Source: Epithemia pelagica (lineage: Eukaryota > Bacillariophyta > Bacillariophyceae > Surirellales > Surirellaceae). From it: a stretch of 64,000 nucleotides of DNA. Position numbers and translations under genes: made by a program. Shown piece after piece: positions 19,984 through 30,600 of this stretch; positions within the stretch are counted from its first letter, which is position 1, and the number at the start of each line of letters is the position of its first letter. The stretch lies in assembly GCA_946965045.2 (NCBI GenBank), contig OX337235.1:1302001-1366000 (forward strand). The letters run 5' to 3'. The notes under the pieces were generated by a model. The model saw only the letters and a list, made by a program, of their open reading frames with translations. It had not been told where the DNA came from and ran no database searches.

Positions 19984-22464
19984 ATGGTAGCTTTGGAGGT
20001 GACAGCAACAGATCCTTCTTCTTCTCAGTTACCAACTCCTTCATCCACAACCACGTCGTCGGGAGATTCGCAGAAACCAGTGGAATCGACGCACCAGCAA
20101 CAAGAACCAAAGGTATCATCGACTGAATCTTTGCCCAAGACAAAAAAGTTGTCCAAGAAAAAGTCCAAAAAGAGCCCCAAGTCGTCGTCAAAGGATCATC
20201 ATCGTCGCAAGAGCTCAAAAGTTCCGACGGTAGACGATATGACGGAAGATCCTACCGAGTCGACCACCGGCAGCAACAACAGTGGAACGACCGACAAACA
20301 GTCGACCTCCAAAAAGAAGCAAGACTTGAAAGAAGGCCAAATCGTCTATTACAAAACGACTGGAAAAGCAACCATTCTCAAAGTGCATTACGATGATGAA
20401 TTGGAACCTTTTTTTACCATTTCGCTCCCGGATGGTCGCGAAAAGCAAACCACAGAGAATCATTTGAGCATTCGAAACCCATTGCCCGCAGTCCTTCAAG
20501 AAATGATTCAAAAGCTCTCGGATACACAGTTGCAATCGGTCTACGACTTTGTCTCCCAAATGAATTCTTCTTCTCCCACGGAAGGTCCCAACTCGAATCA
20601 CCGTCCGCAAGCGTCTGAAGTTTCGCTCAACCATGCCATTCAGGATGCCATGGCCGGTTTTCATCACCGCCGCCAAGAGAGTACGGCGAGCAGCAGTACT
20701 CCACCTCGTTCATCCCACAAAACGCAACAGACTGGTAGTCACTCGCCCATTCCTGCGTCGACTGCATCGAACATGCCGTCGCAACAACTACCACCACCGT
20801 CTCCCCTGCATCCACAACAACAACAGCAGCAAACACTCCACCAACCGTCCCAGACACCCAATGGTTTCGGTGTTGCTTCCGCTAATCCTACAGCAGCAGT
20901 CTCCGTGAATCCTCATCCGCATGCCATGTTGCAACAACCGACAATCTCACCGCATCCACAACAACCGCAACGGCCACAACAGTCTCCTTACCAAACAGGG
21001 GCAGCATCGGCTCATCCACAAGGACAAACGTCAGCGAGTCACATGACGGCGGCAGCAGCGGTAACCATGTCCATGCCAGTGCTGCAACACCCCCAGTCGA
21101 TGCAACCGTCGTCGTCTTCTATGGGACAAGTCATGTCTCCTCCTCAGCAGCAGCAGCAACCACTTCCACAACAACCAAATCATGGACAGCAGACAGCCGT
21201 GATGCAAGGACAAGGACCCACAGCCATGGCATCCCTACAAAATCCTCAACTACAGTTCCAACAGCAGCAGCAAGTGCAAGGACCTTCTCCGGCACATGCT
21301 CGAACGCTCTCGGGAACGCCACAAACGCAATTTCAACAACAGCAACAGACGCTTCCACAAAACCAGGCATTGCAACGGACCGTTCCTTCACATTCTCGAA
21401 CACTCTCGGGAACGCCACAAATGCAGTTTCAGCAGCAGCAACAACAACAGCAGATTCCTTACCAAAATCAGGCTCAAGGCCCGTCTCCGGCACACTCACG
21501 AACCCTATCGGGAACGCAACTATACCATTCGTCCATGACCACGACGAACCATGGACAGCATGCAACCGGAGCTGTAGGACACCAAGCTGCCGGCAGTGCA
21601 ACGGTTCTGCCAGGCCAGGTGCCTACACCGCAGGCTGCTGTCACGCCGCAAGGACATGCATCGGTTCAACCCAACAGAATTATGAATCAACAAGTGGTTC
21701 ATCATCCAGCAGCACAGCAGCAGCAAGCGCAGCAACATTTAGCTCCGCAACAGCAAGCGCAGCAACATATAACTCAGCAACAGCATGTTGCTGCAGCACA
21801 GCAACCGCCCACAAGTGGTGGATTCCAAGGACAAGCCCAGGCGCCAACCTCCTCTCAACCACCCCAACAGACGCCCCAGAAATTACCCGAGCAGTACAGC
21901 GACCCAAAGATTATGAAGTGTGTCGCCATGGGATTTGATCCAGCACAGAGTTTTGCAGCCTTGCAAAAAACAAGTGGAAACCTAGAAGAAGCAATTAACC
22001 TCTTGCTTTCCTCGCGAAGCCCCGCCCAAAACGGAATGGCCAATCATTCCACGACGACAATGCCAAGTCAAGGCCAACCAAACATGCAAACGCACCAAAA
22101 CCAACAACAACAACGACAACAACAGTTTCCTTTGAGTCAACAACAAGCTCAGCCCCACCCAATGTATCAACAACAGCCACAAGGACAACAACAACAACAA
22201 CAACAAGCTCCACACCCGTCTTTTGGGACCAACACGACTCAGGCGTCGACCGTATCCCAGCAGCCAGGTGCATTACAGCGACAGCAATCTTGGACAAGCG
22301 TCCAAAGTCAGGGAACTAGTTCCGTAGCAGGTGGTGGAATTTCGGACCCAACCAGTTATGCTCCGCCACAACAACAATCATTGCAACCACCACCTCCAGG
22401 GCATGTCAATCCGAACCAAGGATTGTACTATCCCAATCCATATCTGCCTCGACAGCAACAGTAA
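19984..22464 (+). CDS. Gln-rich protein with Tudor-like and UBA domains
   Basis: The first ATG of the frame is 19984 (the in-frame codon at 19936 is TTG); 826 aa to TAA. Order: Ser/Thr-rich N-terminus; a Lys-rich basic patch (KKLSKKKSKKSPKSS); a Tudor/SH3-like module at 20326-20470 (LKEGQIVYYKTTGKATILKV ... LPDGREKQTTENHL); about 500 residues of Gln/Pro-rich low complexity with three imperfect repeats of PSPAHARTLSGTPQ type (near 21280-21520); a UBA domain at 21904-22015 (KIMKCVAMGFDPAQ...GNLEEAINLLLSS) with the MGF loop; and a second Gln/Pro-rich tail. UBA implies ubiquitin binding and the prion-like Gln tracts suggest condensate formation (inference). It could be a stress-granule or ubiquitin-shuttle-type adaptor; no orthologue is asserted. 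Confidence 0.8.
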   Translation: MVALEVTATDPSSSQLPTPSSTTTSSGDSQKPVESTHQQQEPKVSSTESLPKTKKLSKKKSKKSPKSSSKDHHRRKSSKVPTVDDMTEDPTESTTGSNNSGTTDKQSTSKKKQDLKEGQIVYYKTTGKATILKVHYDDELEPFFTISLPDGREKQTTENHLSIRNPLPAVLQEMIQKLSDTQLQSVYDFVSQMNSSSPTEGPNSNHRPQASEVSLNHAIQDAMAGFHHRRQESTASSSTPPRSSHKTQQTGSHSPIPASTASNMPSQQLPPPSPLHPQQQQQQTLHQPSQTPNGFGVASANPTAAVSVNPHPHAMLQQPTISPHPQQPQRPQQSPYQTGAASAHPQGQTSASHMTAAAAVTMSMPVLQHPQSMQPSSSSMGQVMSPPQQQQQPLPQQPNHGQQTAVMQGQGPTAMASLQNPQLQFQQQQQVQGPSPAHARTLSGTPQTQFQQQQQTLPQNQALQRTVPSHSRTLSGTPQMQFQQQQQQQQIPYQNQAQGPSPAHSRTLSGTQLYHSSMTTTNHGQHATGAVGHQAAGSATVLPGQVPTPQAAVTPQGHASVQPNRIMNQQVVHHPAAQQQQAQQHLAPQQQAQQHITQQQHVAAAQQPPTSGGFQGQAQAPTSSQPPQQTPQKLPEQYSDPKIMKCVAMGFDPAQSFAALQKTSGNLEEAINLLLSSRSPAQNGMANHSTTTMPSQGQPNMQTHQNQQQQRQQQFPLSQQQAQPHPMYQQQPQGQQQQQQQAPHPSFGTNTTQASTVSQQPGALQRQQSWTSVQSQGTSSVAGGGISDPTSYAPPQQQSLQPPPPGHVNPNQGLYYPNPYLPRQQQ

Positions 22465-24131
22465 CCCACACACGGGCATTGTGAGCCCCTTCCTTTCGCT
22501 CCTGTCGTAGAACAATAAGGTGGTCGTGGTTGGCACGATGAATGAATAACAGCTCCAGTGACTGGCAACATGGGCGCTTGGGGGACTTGAAAACAATGAA
22601 ACGATAGAAAGACTAAACCGATTCTAACAATATTTGCCTACCTGGTAGTTTGCGGCATTGTGTGTTGGATCATGTCCAATCTGTGGTAGTACTGTCGGAG
22701 GACCATTGGCTGTCACTATTGTTTGATTCGCGCAAGTTTCGGTACCATGAGAAAGACACTGGTTGTCCTCCTCGAGACGACAGAAAATTAACATTCTTCG
22801 CAGTCTACGCCAGCTTGGACTCCAGCACGTGTGAATAATATCTATTTGGCATTCCAGGCCTCGACACACAACAAGAAAGAGTCCTTGTCGAGAGGACGAT
22901 ACCTTGCTTAGTACCTAGTGGGCTGCCGAACCCATCCTCTCCTACCACGACTCTTGTGCCCTCTCTGTCAAATTGTGTTTTTCGGGAATCCGGTCGTAGC
23001 ATTGCAGTATGCGGGCATTGTGTAAATGGGGAATAAACAATAATTTTCTCCAACATGAGAGCAGCTGCCCTTCTTGTTATAACAAGAAGGGAAACAAGTT
23101 GTGCTGTTGTACCCATGAAGGGTGACGTTTCGGTCCAGTCTCACAATGGCTGGACGGCCAATGGCAAGCAACCAAGGCCGAACGACTGGAGTCCTACGGA
23201 TAAAGCAAGTCAGCATACACCAACGAATGGCGTCCACAGGCTGGTAAGAATAGTGTCAAAGTCCAAGTGTATCCCTGAATGAAATGGATGGTGGTGAGAG
23301 TCCATGAAGCCAACCATAATGAAGAAATCCTCAGAGATTCTCATGTAGGAGCAAACTGGAGCGTGTCGTTGGCTTCGTCGAGCTTGGAAGGATTGCTTGG
23401 TCGTTCTTCCCAAATCTCTGTTGTATGTCGTTGATTGTTGAGCAGCAGACTTTTGGTCCATAATCACCTTCCATGCCTCGGATACCCACTACGAGTAGTG
23501 ACTTGACGCATGCAGGAGAGACAAGGCATCTTGTTGTTTGTGTTGTTCCTGTGCCACCTTGTTCGGAAGGTGGAATCATGGTCATTGCTCCGTGGCACTT
23601 TTGAGAATTGCAAAATAGCTTCCGGGAGAAAGGTATCGAAAAGGATGATACAGGAGAGATTCAGTTCCTGGGCCCCGAAACTCCTACCACATGGATGCAT
23701 TATCATGCTATACCATCTCACAGTCTCTTGGAATCGACATGTCGCCTCATTTGCATCTCTCACCTCTCACGACGTCGAACTTTGTGAGCGGTCACCGGTC
23801 ACCGGTCACATATCCAGAAGTTGATGCCAAGGACTCTGAAGCGTTCGGAACCATCTCTACTATTATAGTAACAGTACGAAATGGTACTTGAGCCGTGGAA
23901 AAAGTGCAACGGTTGAAGGAATTTGGGTGTACGTACTTCATCGCCACACAAGTTCGCTACGTGGAGCCCACGTAGAACAGAATCTTTTGGGTACGCGCGA
24001 ATCGCACGCGGTAATCTTTTTCTCGCCATCCATCGATCCGAACTCTTTTTGCGTTGTTCGACCAAACGACGACAGATTCTCTTCATTGGTCTCCCTGTGG
24101 TCGATTCCATTCAATCCGCCACCAACCAACC
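22465..24131. other. intergenic, no supported gene
   Basis: About 1.7 kb. Small frames (60-104 codons) on both strands have no convincing features. The last 100 bp are the 5' UTR/promoter of the aldolase gene. Confidence 0.5.
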
Positions 24132-25678
24132 ATGACTTCCTTGACCGATATTGTTCCTCCCGGTGTCATTACGGGCGATGATGTCTTGACATTGTTTGAA
24201 CACGCTCGTACCAATGGATATGCCATTCCGGCCGTCAACTGTACCAGGTGCGTGAATGAATGGGCTTTGTTTTGTGGTGACGCATACGCCGTGTACACCA
24301 AGCATTGATTTCCTTGTCAATGGATCCAGATTGTCGGGCTCTAGGGCATTGGTGGCGTGGAATTAGTACGAGTGTGCAAACTGCTGTTGGAGGAGCATGA
24401 CGACGTCGAACCTCTTGGGTGTCTTGTCGCACACCGTCCCTTTTTATCCACGACGAGGCCCCCACTCGAATTGACTCTCGGCTGATATGGATGATATCGT
24501 GAAACCCGGTGTTTCCGGGAATGTCTGGAACTGCCGTCTCATGGTTGTTGTTGCTGTTTTTTCAATGATTCTTGTCCTTCTACAGTTCCTCCACTGCCAA
24601 TTCCGTCTTGGAGGCTGCTCGCAAGTCCAATTCTCCCATTATTATTCAAGTGTCCAATGGTGGAGGAACCTTTGTTTTTGGAAAGGGTGTCAAGCACGCT
24701 GACAGTTCGGCCATTGGTTCCGTCGCCTTGGCCATGCACGTTCGTTCCGTCGCCAAGTACTATGGTATTCCAGTCGTGTTGCATTCCGATCATTGTGCCA
24801 AAAAATTGCTGCCCTGGTTTGATGGCATGCTCCAGGCGGACGAAGAATTCTTTGACAAGTATGGAGAACCCTTGTTTGGATCGCACATGTTGGATCTTTC
24901 CGAAGAACCGGATGACGAAAATATTGCCATTTGTGTCGAATACTTTAAACGCATGGTCCCCATGAAAATTTGGCTCGAAATGGAAATTGGTATCACGGGT
25001 GGAGAAGAAGATGGAGTCAACAACGAAAATGTCGATCCCGAAAAGTTGTACACCTCACCCGAACAAGTGTACGCCGTCTACGAGGCCTTGTCCAAGATTG
25101 GTGACATGTTTTCTGTCGCGGCCGCCTTTGGAAATGTGCACGGTGTCTACAAGCCCGGAAATGTCGTTCTTTCTCCCGAACGTCTGGGCAAGCACCAAGC
25201 ATACACCAAGGAAATGATCAACTCACCCTTGCCGAAACCCATCTTTTTGGTCATGCACGGTGGATCGGGCAGTACGGACAAGGAAATCCAAACGGCCGTC
25301 GACCATGGAGTGATTAAGATGAACATTGACACGGACACTCAATGGGCCTACTGGGACGGTCTTCGTGCCTTTGAAAAGGAAAAGCACGATTACTTGCAGG
25401 GTCAGATTGGCAACCCGACGGGAAAAGACAAACCCAACAAGAAATTCTACGATCCTCGTGTGTGGATCCGAAAGGCCGAAGAATCCATGGTGGCCCGTGT
25501 CATGGTGTCGTGTGAAAAACTCTCCTCCAAGGGCACCTACACGGCCGTGACGAGTGAGGATGCCGCTCCGCAAATTGGAACGCCCAAAAAGACGCCTCCT
25601 CCCGTCGTGTTGGTCGCCGCCGGGGCCCTCGTCGGGGCGACGGCTACCATTCTGTTCAAGGCCTTTTCCAAGAAGTAA
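24132..25678 (+). CDS. FBA: class II fructose-bisphosphate aldolase with hydrophobic tail
   Basis: Exons 24132-24247 and 24586-25678, 338-nt intron (GTGCGT..CTACAG); 402 aa. Splicing joins AIPAVNCT to SSSTANSVLEAA. Class II (Zn-dependent) type A signature: VVLHSDHCAKK (catalytic Asp, Zn His), LEMEIGITGGEEDGV, AAFGNVHGVYKPGN (Zn His), VMHGGSGSTDKEI (Zn His) and KMNIDTDTQWAYWDG (phosphate binding). It cleaves or forms fructose-1,6-bisphosphate in glycolysis/gluconeogenesis. No N-terminal targeting sequence, so probably cytosol-facing. Odd feature: the protein ends with a Pro-rich linker and a 20-residue hydrophobic segment (VVLVAAGALVGATATILFKA) plus FSKK, which looks like a tail anchor and is not part of the standard enzyme. 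Confidence 0.93.
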
Positions 25679-26153
25679 ACAGTGTCTCACAGCTCCATTA
25701 ATTGTATCATCATCATCTACATGAATTGCCCAAGATTCCCGTCACACACCAGGGTTCCTCACGACCCGCCCTGGTTCGCGCATGTCGAATGTCGACCCCA
25801 CTCACAATGACAAAGGTTTCCTCATGATACTCCTAATACTTTACTTTAAAACCAACCACTCTTATTATTTGTCAACACTATGATTCATCTTCCCCAGGAA
25901 CGCATGATATGTTTGTTCACTGTAGTAGTCAAACGATCTATCATCTTCCATTCGAAAGCATTACAATCTGTGATCTGTCGTGACCCATCTGCGATTGAAA
26001 CATGTTTCGGAAAATTGACGCAGATCGAATGCTGACGTTTTGGAGGGGACAAGGTGGGCACCTTCAAAATCTGAATTCGTCCGCCACCTCTATTGACCAT
26101 GCTGTCCAATCTGATTGCAGAATACGAGTAACAGAAAAAATGGTGTAGACAGG
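25679..26153. other. intergenic
   Basis: 3' region of the aldolase and 5' region of ccdA. A minus-strand frame (25885-26205) overlaps the ccdA start and is judged a shadow. Confidence 0.5.
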
Positions 26154-27337
26154 ATGTGGATGAGATTTGGTTGTACGATTTCGTTCCTTCTTCTTTCATC
26201 ACCACTTATCGTGGTACAAGGGTTCACCTTTTCGGACACAAGAACGTCGCATGTAGCGCAAGGAAAGAGGGTATCACCATCCTGGAAGCGTACTCCTTGG
26301 TCCCCAAGCAACAACAACCATAATAACAACAACAAATATGGTTCCAGCGGGAGACTGGAAATGGCGATTGTCGACTGGGAATCGATTGTTTTTAATGCCG
26401 AGTCTGTTGCCAATGATTTGGCTGGGCTGAGTTTGAAAGATCCATCCAATCTCGTGACATCCCTTCCCATTATGTATGGAGCTGGATTGCTTACCAGTGT
26501 ATCACCCTGTGTCTGGGGATTACTTCCCTTGACCATATCTTATATCAGCACAGCAGCAGGAGAGCGCTCCGACAAGGCCACAACCTTGCCCACCCTGGCG
26601 TTTGCGGCCGGATTGGCCGTTGTGTTTTGTACCTTGGGTGTGACGGCGGCCCAGCTGGGTGGAGTGTTTGGAGCGGCGAGTACAGGCAGCAATTACAGTA
26701 TTGTTCTCCCTCTCTTCTCGAACTCGATTTGTTTGGCAATGGGATTGCAACTACTTGGCTTTCTCAATCTTCCACTGCCCTCGTTGGAAGCCCTGAATGA
26801 GGTGCTGGGTACAAGACAATCTGGTTCCAGTACTTTGGACGAACCTATTCTCATTGATGGGTCTGGCCAAATATTATCCAGCAAGGGCAACGCGGATGAG
26901 AAGGGGTCTTTGTTTCGAACGTTTTTACTAGGAGGGTCTTCTGCCCTTGTGGCATCTCCGTGTGCGACTCCCGTGTTGACTTCTATTTTGGCCTTTGTGG
27001 CCAAGGCACAGAGTCCTGGGCTGGGTGCTCTATTGCTTTTGGGATATACTTTGGGGTATTCCACTCCTCTTCTACTCATTGCCGGTACGGGAGGTCAAGC
27101 ATTGGTCAATTTACGGCAATCGAACCAATCCGGAGGTCTCTACAGCAAATTTGCACCGTGGGTAACACGTAAGTTGTCGTTTTTTTTAGTTTTCGTTGCG
27201 CATCTTGAGATTTGTGCTCAAAGTTTCATTTTTTGGCAGCTGTTACGGGTGGTATCCTTCTGTGGTACGGAACGGGTGGTCTACTCACAGCTCTCTTTGG
27301 AGATCCGTCTGTCGCTGGTTTGGTGATTCTGGAGTAG
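26154..27337 (+). CDS. ccdA: plastid CcdA-type thiol-disulfide transporter
   Basis: Exons 26154-27168 and 27240-27337, 71-nt intron (GTAAGT..TGGCAG); the spliced end reads FAPWVTPVTGGILLWYGTGG and stops at 27335-27337. The frame's upstream codon at 26115 is TTG, so ATG 26154 is chosen. The N-terminus (MWMRFGCTISFLLLSSPLIVVQG) is a signal peptide followed by FTF, an ASAFAP-like plastid motif. The CcdA/DsbD membrane domain has about six TM helices with paired Cys in TSVSPCVWGLLPLT and VASPCATPVLTSIL, the redox Cys of the family. It carries reducing equivalents from stroma to thylakoid lumen for cytochrome c6/f haem attachment. An Asn-rich linker follows the transit region. Confidence 0.92.
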
Positions 27338-27629
27338 ATCGATCCAAATTTCTGAATACAGTGTGAAAAGCATGACGGACAAACTTTGCGGGAAATGTTG
27401 TCCAGAGCTGAGATGGCTTTCACTCAACGTGAATTTTCGATATTGTCAAAGGCGAAAAGTAAGAGAGGCGTTCGCAGTAAAACGGATTTGGTGCACAGTC
27501 GACTATCTCTGTTGTTTCTTTGGCAAATGAATGGCTTTATTTTTACCCCAATAATATCAAGCAGAGATAAAATCTATTCTAGTGAATGGCCTCTATTCCA
27601 CGTCCCCTGTGAAACCACCTGTTGGTTGT

Positions 27630-30600
27630 TTATGTCGGCGGATGGCGTATGTCGTTGAAAAACTCTGTTGGCGGCGTACTCGAGTAGCTTGTTATTCTGT
27701 CAAAGTCATAGCTGGCTTCGTTCATAATGTCCTGTACAGGTCGTGCATCGCCTTCAAACGAATGCTCGAAACGAGGATCGCGAAGAGGGTCAATGTACTC
27801 TTCATTATGCGGTCTCAAGACAGTGAGACGGAGAAGCCCATTCCATGTTTTGGAAGCGTTGGACATGATTCTCAATACTTCACCCAAATTCAAGTGATCG
27901 GTTCTGGTCCCGTTCACGTTGACGATGCGATCTCCTGGCATAATCTGACCCAGGAGAGGAGAATAATCTTTCACCTTGGTAATGACAACGCCCTTAAAAG
28001 GCTGCTGTTCAATCAAAAGACCCAGCTTTCCTTTTGCGGGTGCTTCAAAGGTTTCCAAAACTCCCTCCTCGCTAAAGGAGCGTCCACCGCTGCTTGCAGA
28101 AGATGTTCGGCTGTTGGTACGAACATGATGAGAACCTTGGCTGTTGGACCGGACATGACTAGGCACTTGACCCACGGATGGACCGTGATTCGAGCCATTA
28201 CTGCTAGAACGGTTTAGACTTGGAGTTTGGCTACTCGCACGCGCAGTTCCATGTCCACTCGTTCGGTTAGCATGGCTACTGGTGTTGCTGCTTTGTACAG
28301 GGTTCGCAGAACGCCCCACCGACGAAGATCCTTGACTGGTTGGTCTTCCTCGAGCGGGTGTATCTTTCTTGTTTCGAGAGGATTTTTCTCCATCGCTGGT
28401 GTCTGACAACGACCTCTTTTGCGTTACTCTTGTCCATAGAGAGTCGAGAATACGCGTTCTAAACGCCCCGTTCGTATCATCAGCAGCATTGGACTGACCA
28501 GGTGTTCCTTCTCCCGATGTCTTTGATGGAGAACCATGGTTGTCGGAATTCTGCTGCTTCGGCGACTGTGTGGGCGGTGGAGTCAGCGATCTATCTCGGT
28601 TCATCATGGATGGAGAATCAGTGTTTGATCGGGGAGATCCTCGGGAGTTTGAGCCGTCACTCGGAACTCTCGGCGGACGGGACGCCATTGCCCATGGTCG
28701 TTTAGTGGGTGGTTTGACGGAAGCAGCGGCATACCTTGAAGTGGTGGTCGAACGCGATTCTGTATTAGGATTGCGATCACGAGATGAAGCGTTATTTGAA
28801 TTGCCTTCTGTAATGCGTTCCACTTCTTCGTCTTCTCGTGCGTCTACCGAAGAGGCGTAATCAGTGTCCTCAGCTTCGTCAGCGTCACTCGAGAAGACAT
28901 TGAAGGATTCTCCTCTGTTCAACTGGATGGTGTCCATAGTATGACGTGGAGCGGTATCAACCACTTTCTTTGAAATGAAATCAGCAATGACTGAAGCGTT
29001 GAATGGCTTCGTCTTGTCATTGATGGCGGAAACCAACGCAGAATCAGCGCGAAGCTGCATACCCGGAACGATATGAGACACCTTTTTCGATCGCTCAGTA
29101 TCAGTTGTGTCGCTTTCTATATTGTCAATGACAATCATTGGCGGAACAACTCCTGAAAACGGATGAGGTTCGACTTCCTCGCTTTCACTTGACACGACTG
29201 AGGTAGCCACAGATTGTTGGCTAGATCTGTTGAGCTCACCATCCGAATGAGGACTCATACTTGCGACTATTTTGGAGCCAAAACTGTTGGCAATGTCAAA
29301 TGAAGGTGACATTGAAGCCGATCGCGGTGAAGCTACTGAGTTTCCGGGAACGTTCTCAAACACGGTATTGTTCTCTGGCATGAAAGCCTGGCTCTTGTTT
29401 CGTCGCCGTGAGAAGATCATCAACCCGATAACAACAGCACCGATCACAGCTGCGGAAACTATCGATCCTGCAACAGCTCCTCTTGCAGGATTACCACTTC
29501 CAGTGTTTCCGACCACTTCTTGTATTTCTGAAGGTGAAGGAGGAAGCTTGACCACAGCTGTAGCCAGGGTTGTGTCACCGGAGCTTTGCAAAGCTTGTGT
29601 GAAGCCTGTAGATTGAAGTACATCGTCAACATTTTCCTGAGAGGTGGTAGTATCAATATTAATTGTCGCTCCTTTCAACTCATAAATGATTTCGATCTCA
29701 ATAGTTGTTGTATCTTGAAGGGCTCGAAGCTTTCTTTCTCCATTGTTTGCGACCTCTGTTTGCGACGTTACAACAATTGGATCCAACACAAATGTGTCAT
29801 CGGGAAATTGGGAAGTCAGGAAGTCAGAGATGAACGATGAAGTCACTTCCTCAAAAACACCAACCGATGTAGACCCCAGCTCTTCTTGGACGTTTAAGAG
29901 AGTCGTGGTGAAGGTCCAATCGATTTGCCCTATTGCCTCACATGCAACGTTGCATGAGACCGGACAGTTGTTGAGTAGTTCAAACACTTGAATCGAATTC
30001 AGCCCCAGAAACTGCCAGTTCAAGCAATTTGTTCCCCTATGAGATTCACAGCTGCTGCTAGTGACAGGGTTCTGATAAGATGCTTCGTCATGACAAGTTA
30101 ATGTTGGACTTGTCGATGGCGAAGTGGATGGGGAAGACGAGGGTTCAGTCGATGGTGATGATGAAGGACTGGTTGACGGGGAAGAACTGGGTTGACTCGA
30201 TGGCATATTTGATGGTGAAGTACTCGGTGAATTCGAGGGACTCGAAGAGGGAGAAGACGATGGCGCTGTGGATGGCTGCGCGGATGGGCTTTTCGATGGT
30301 ACGGAAGACGGTGATGACGTAGGTGATAGAGATGGTTGCATTGATGGGCTTCCGGATGGACTCGAAGACGGCGATGTCGACGGTGACGATGAAGGTGCTG
30401 AAGAGGGTTCAGACGACGGCGATGCGGTTGGTGACTCCGAGGGCGCAGTAGATGGCGTTGCAGTCGGGGATACTGAAGGCTCAGAAGACGGAACAGATGT
30501 TGGGCTTGTCGATGGCTGTGAAGAGGGAGATGATGTTGGGCTGGAAGAGGGAGATGATGATGGGTTGAAAGATGGAGGTGCCGATGGGTTGGAAGATGGA

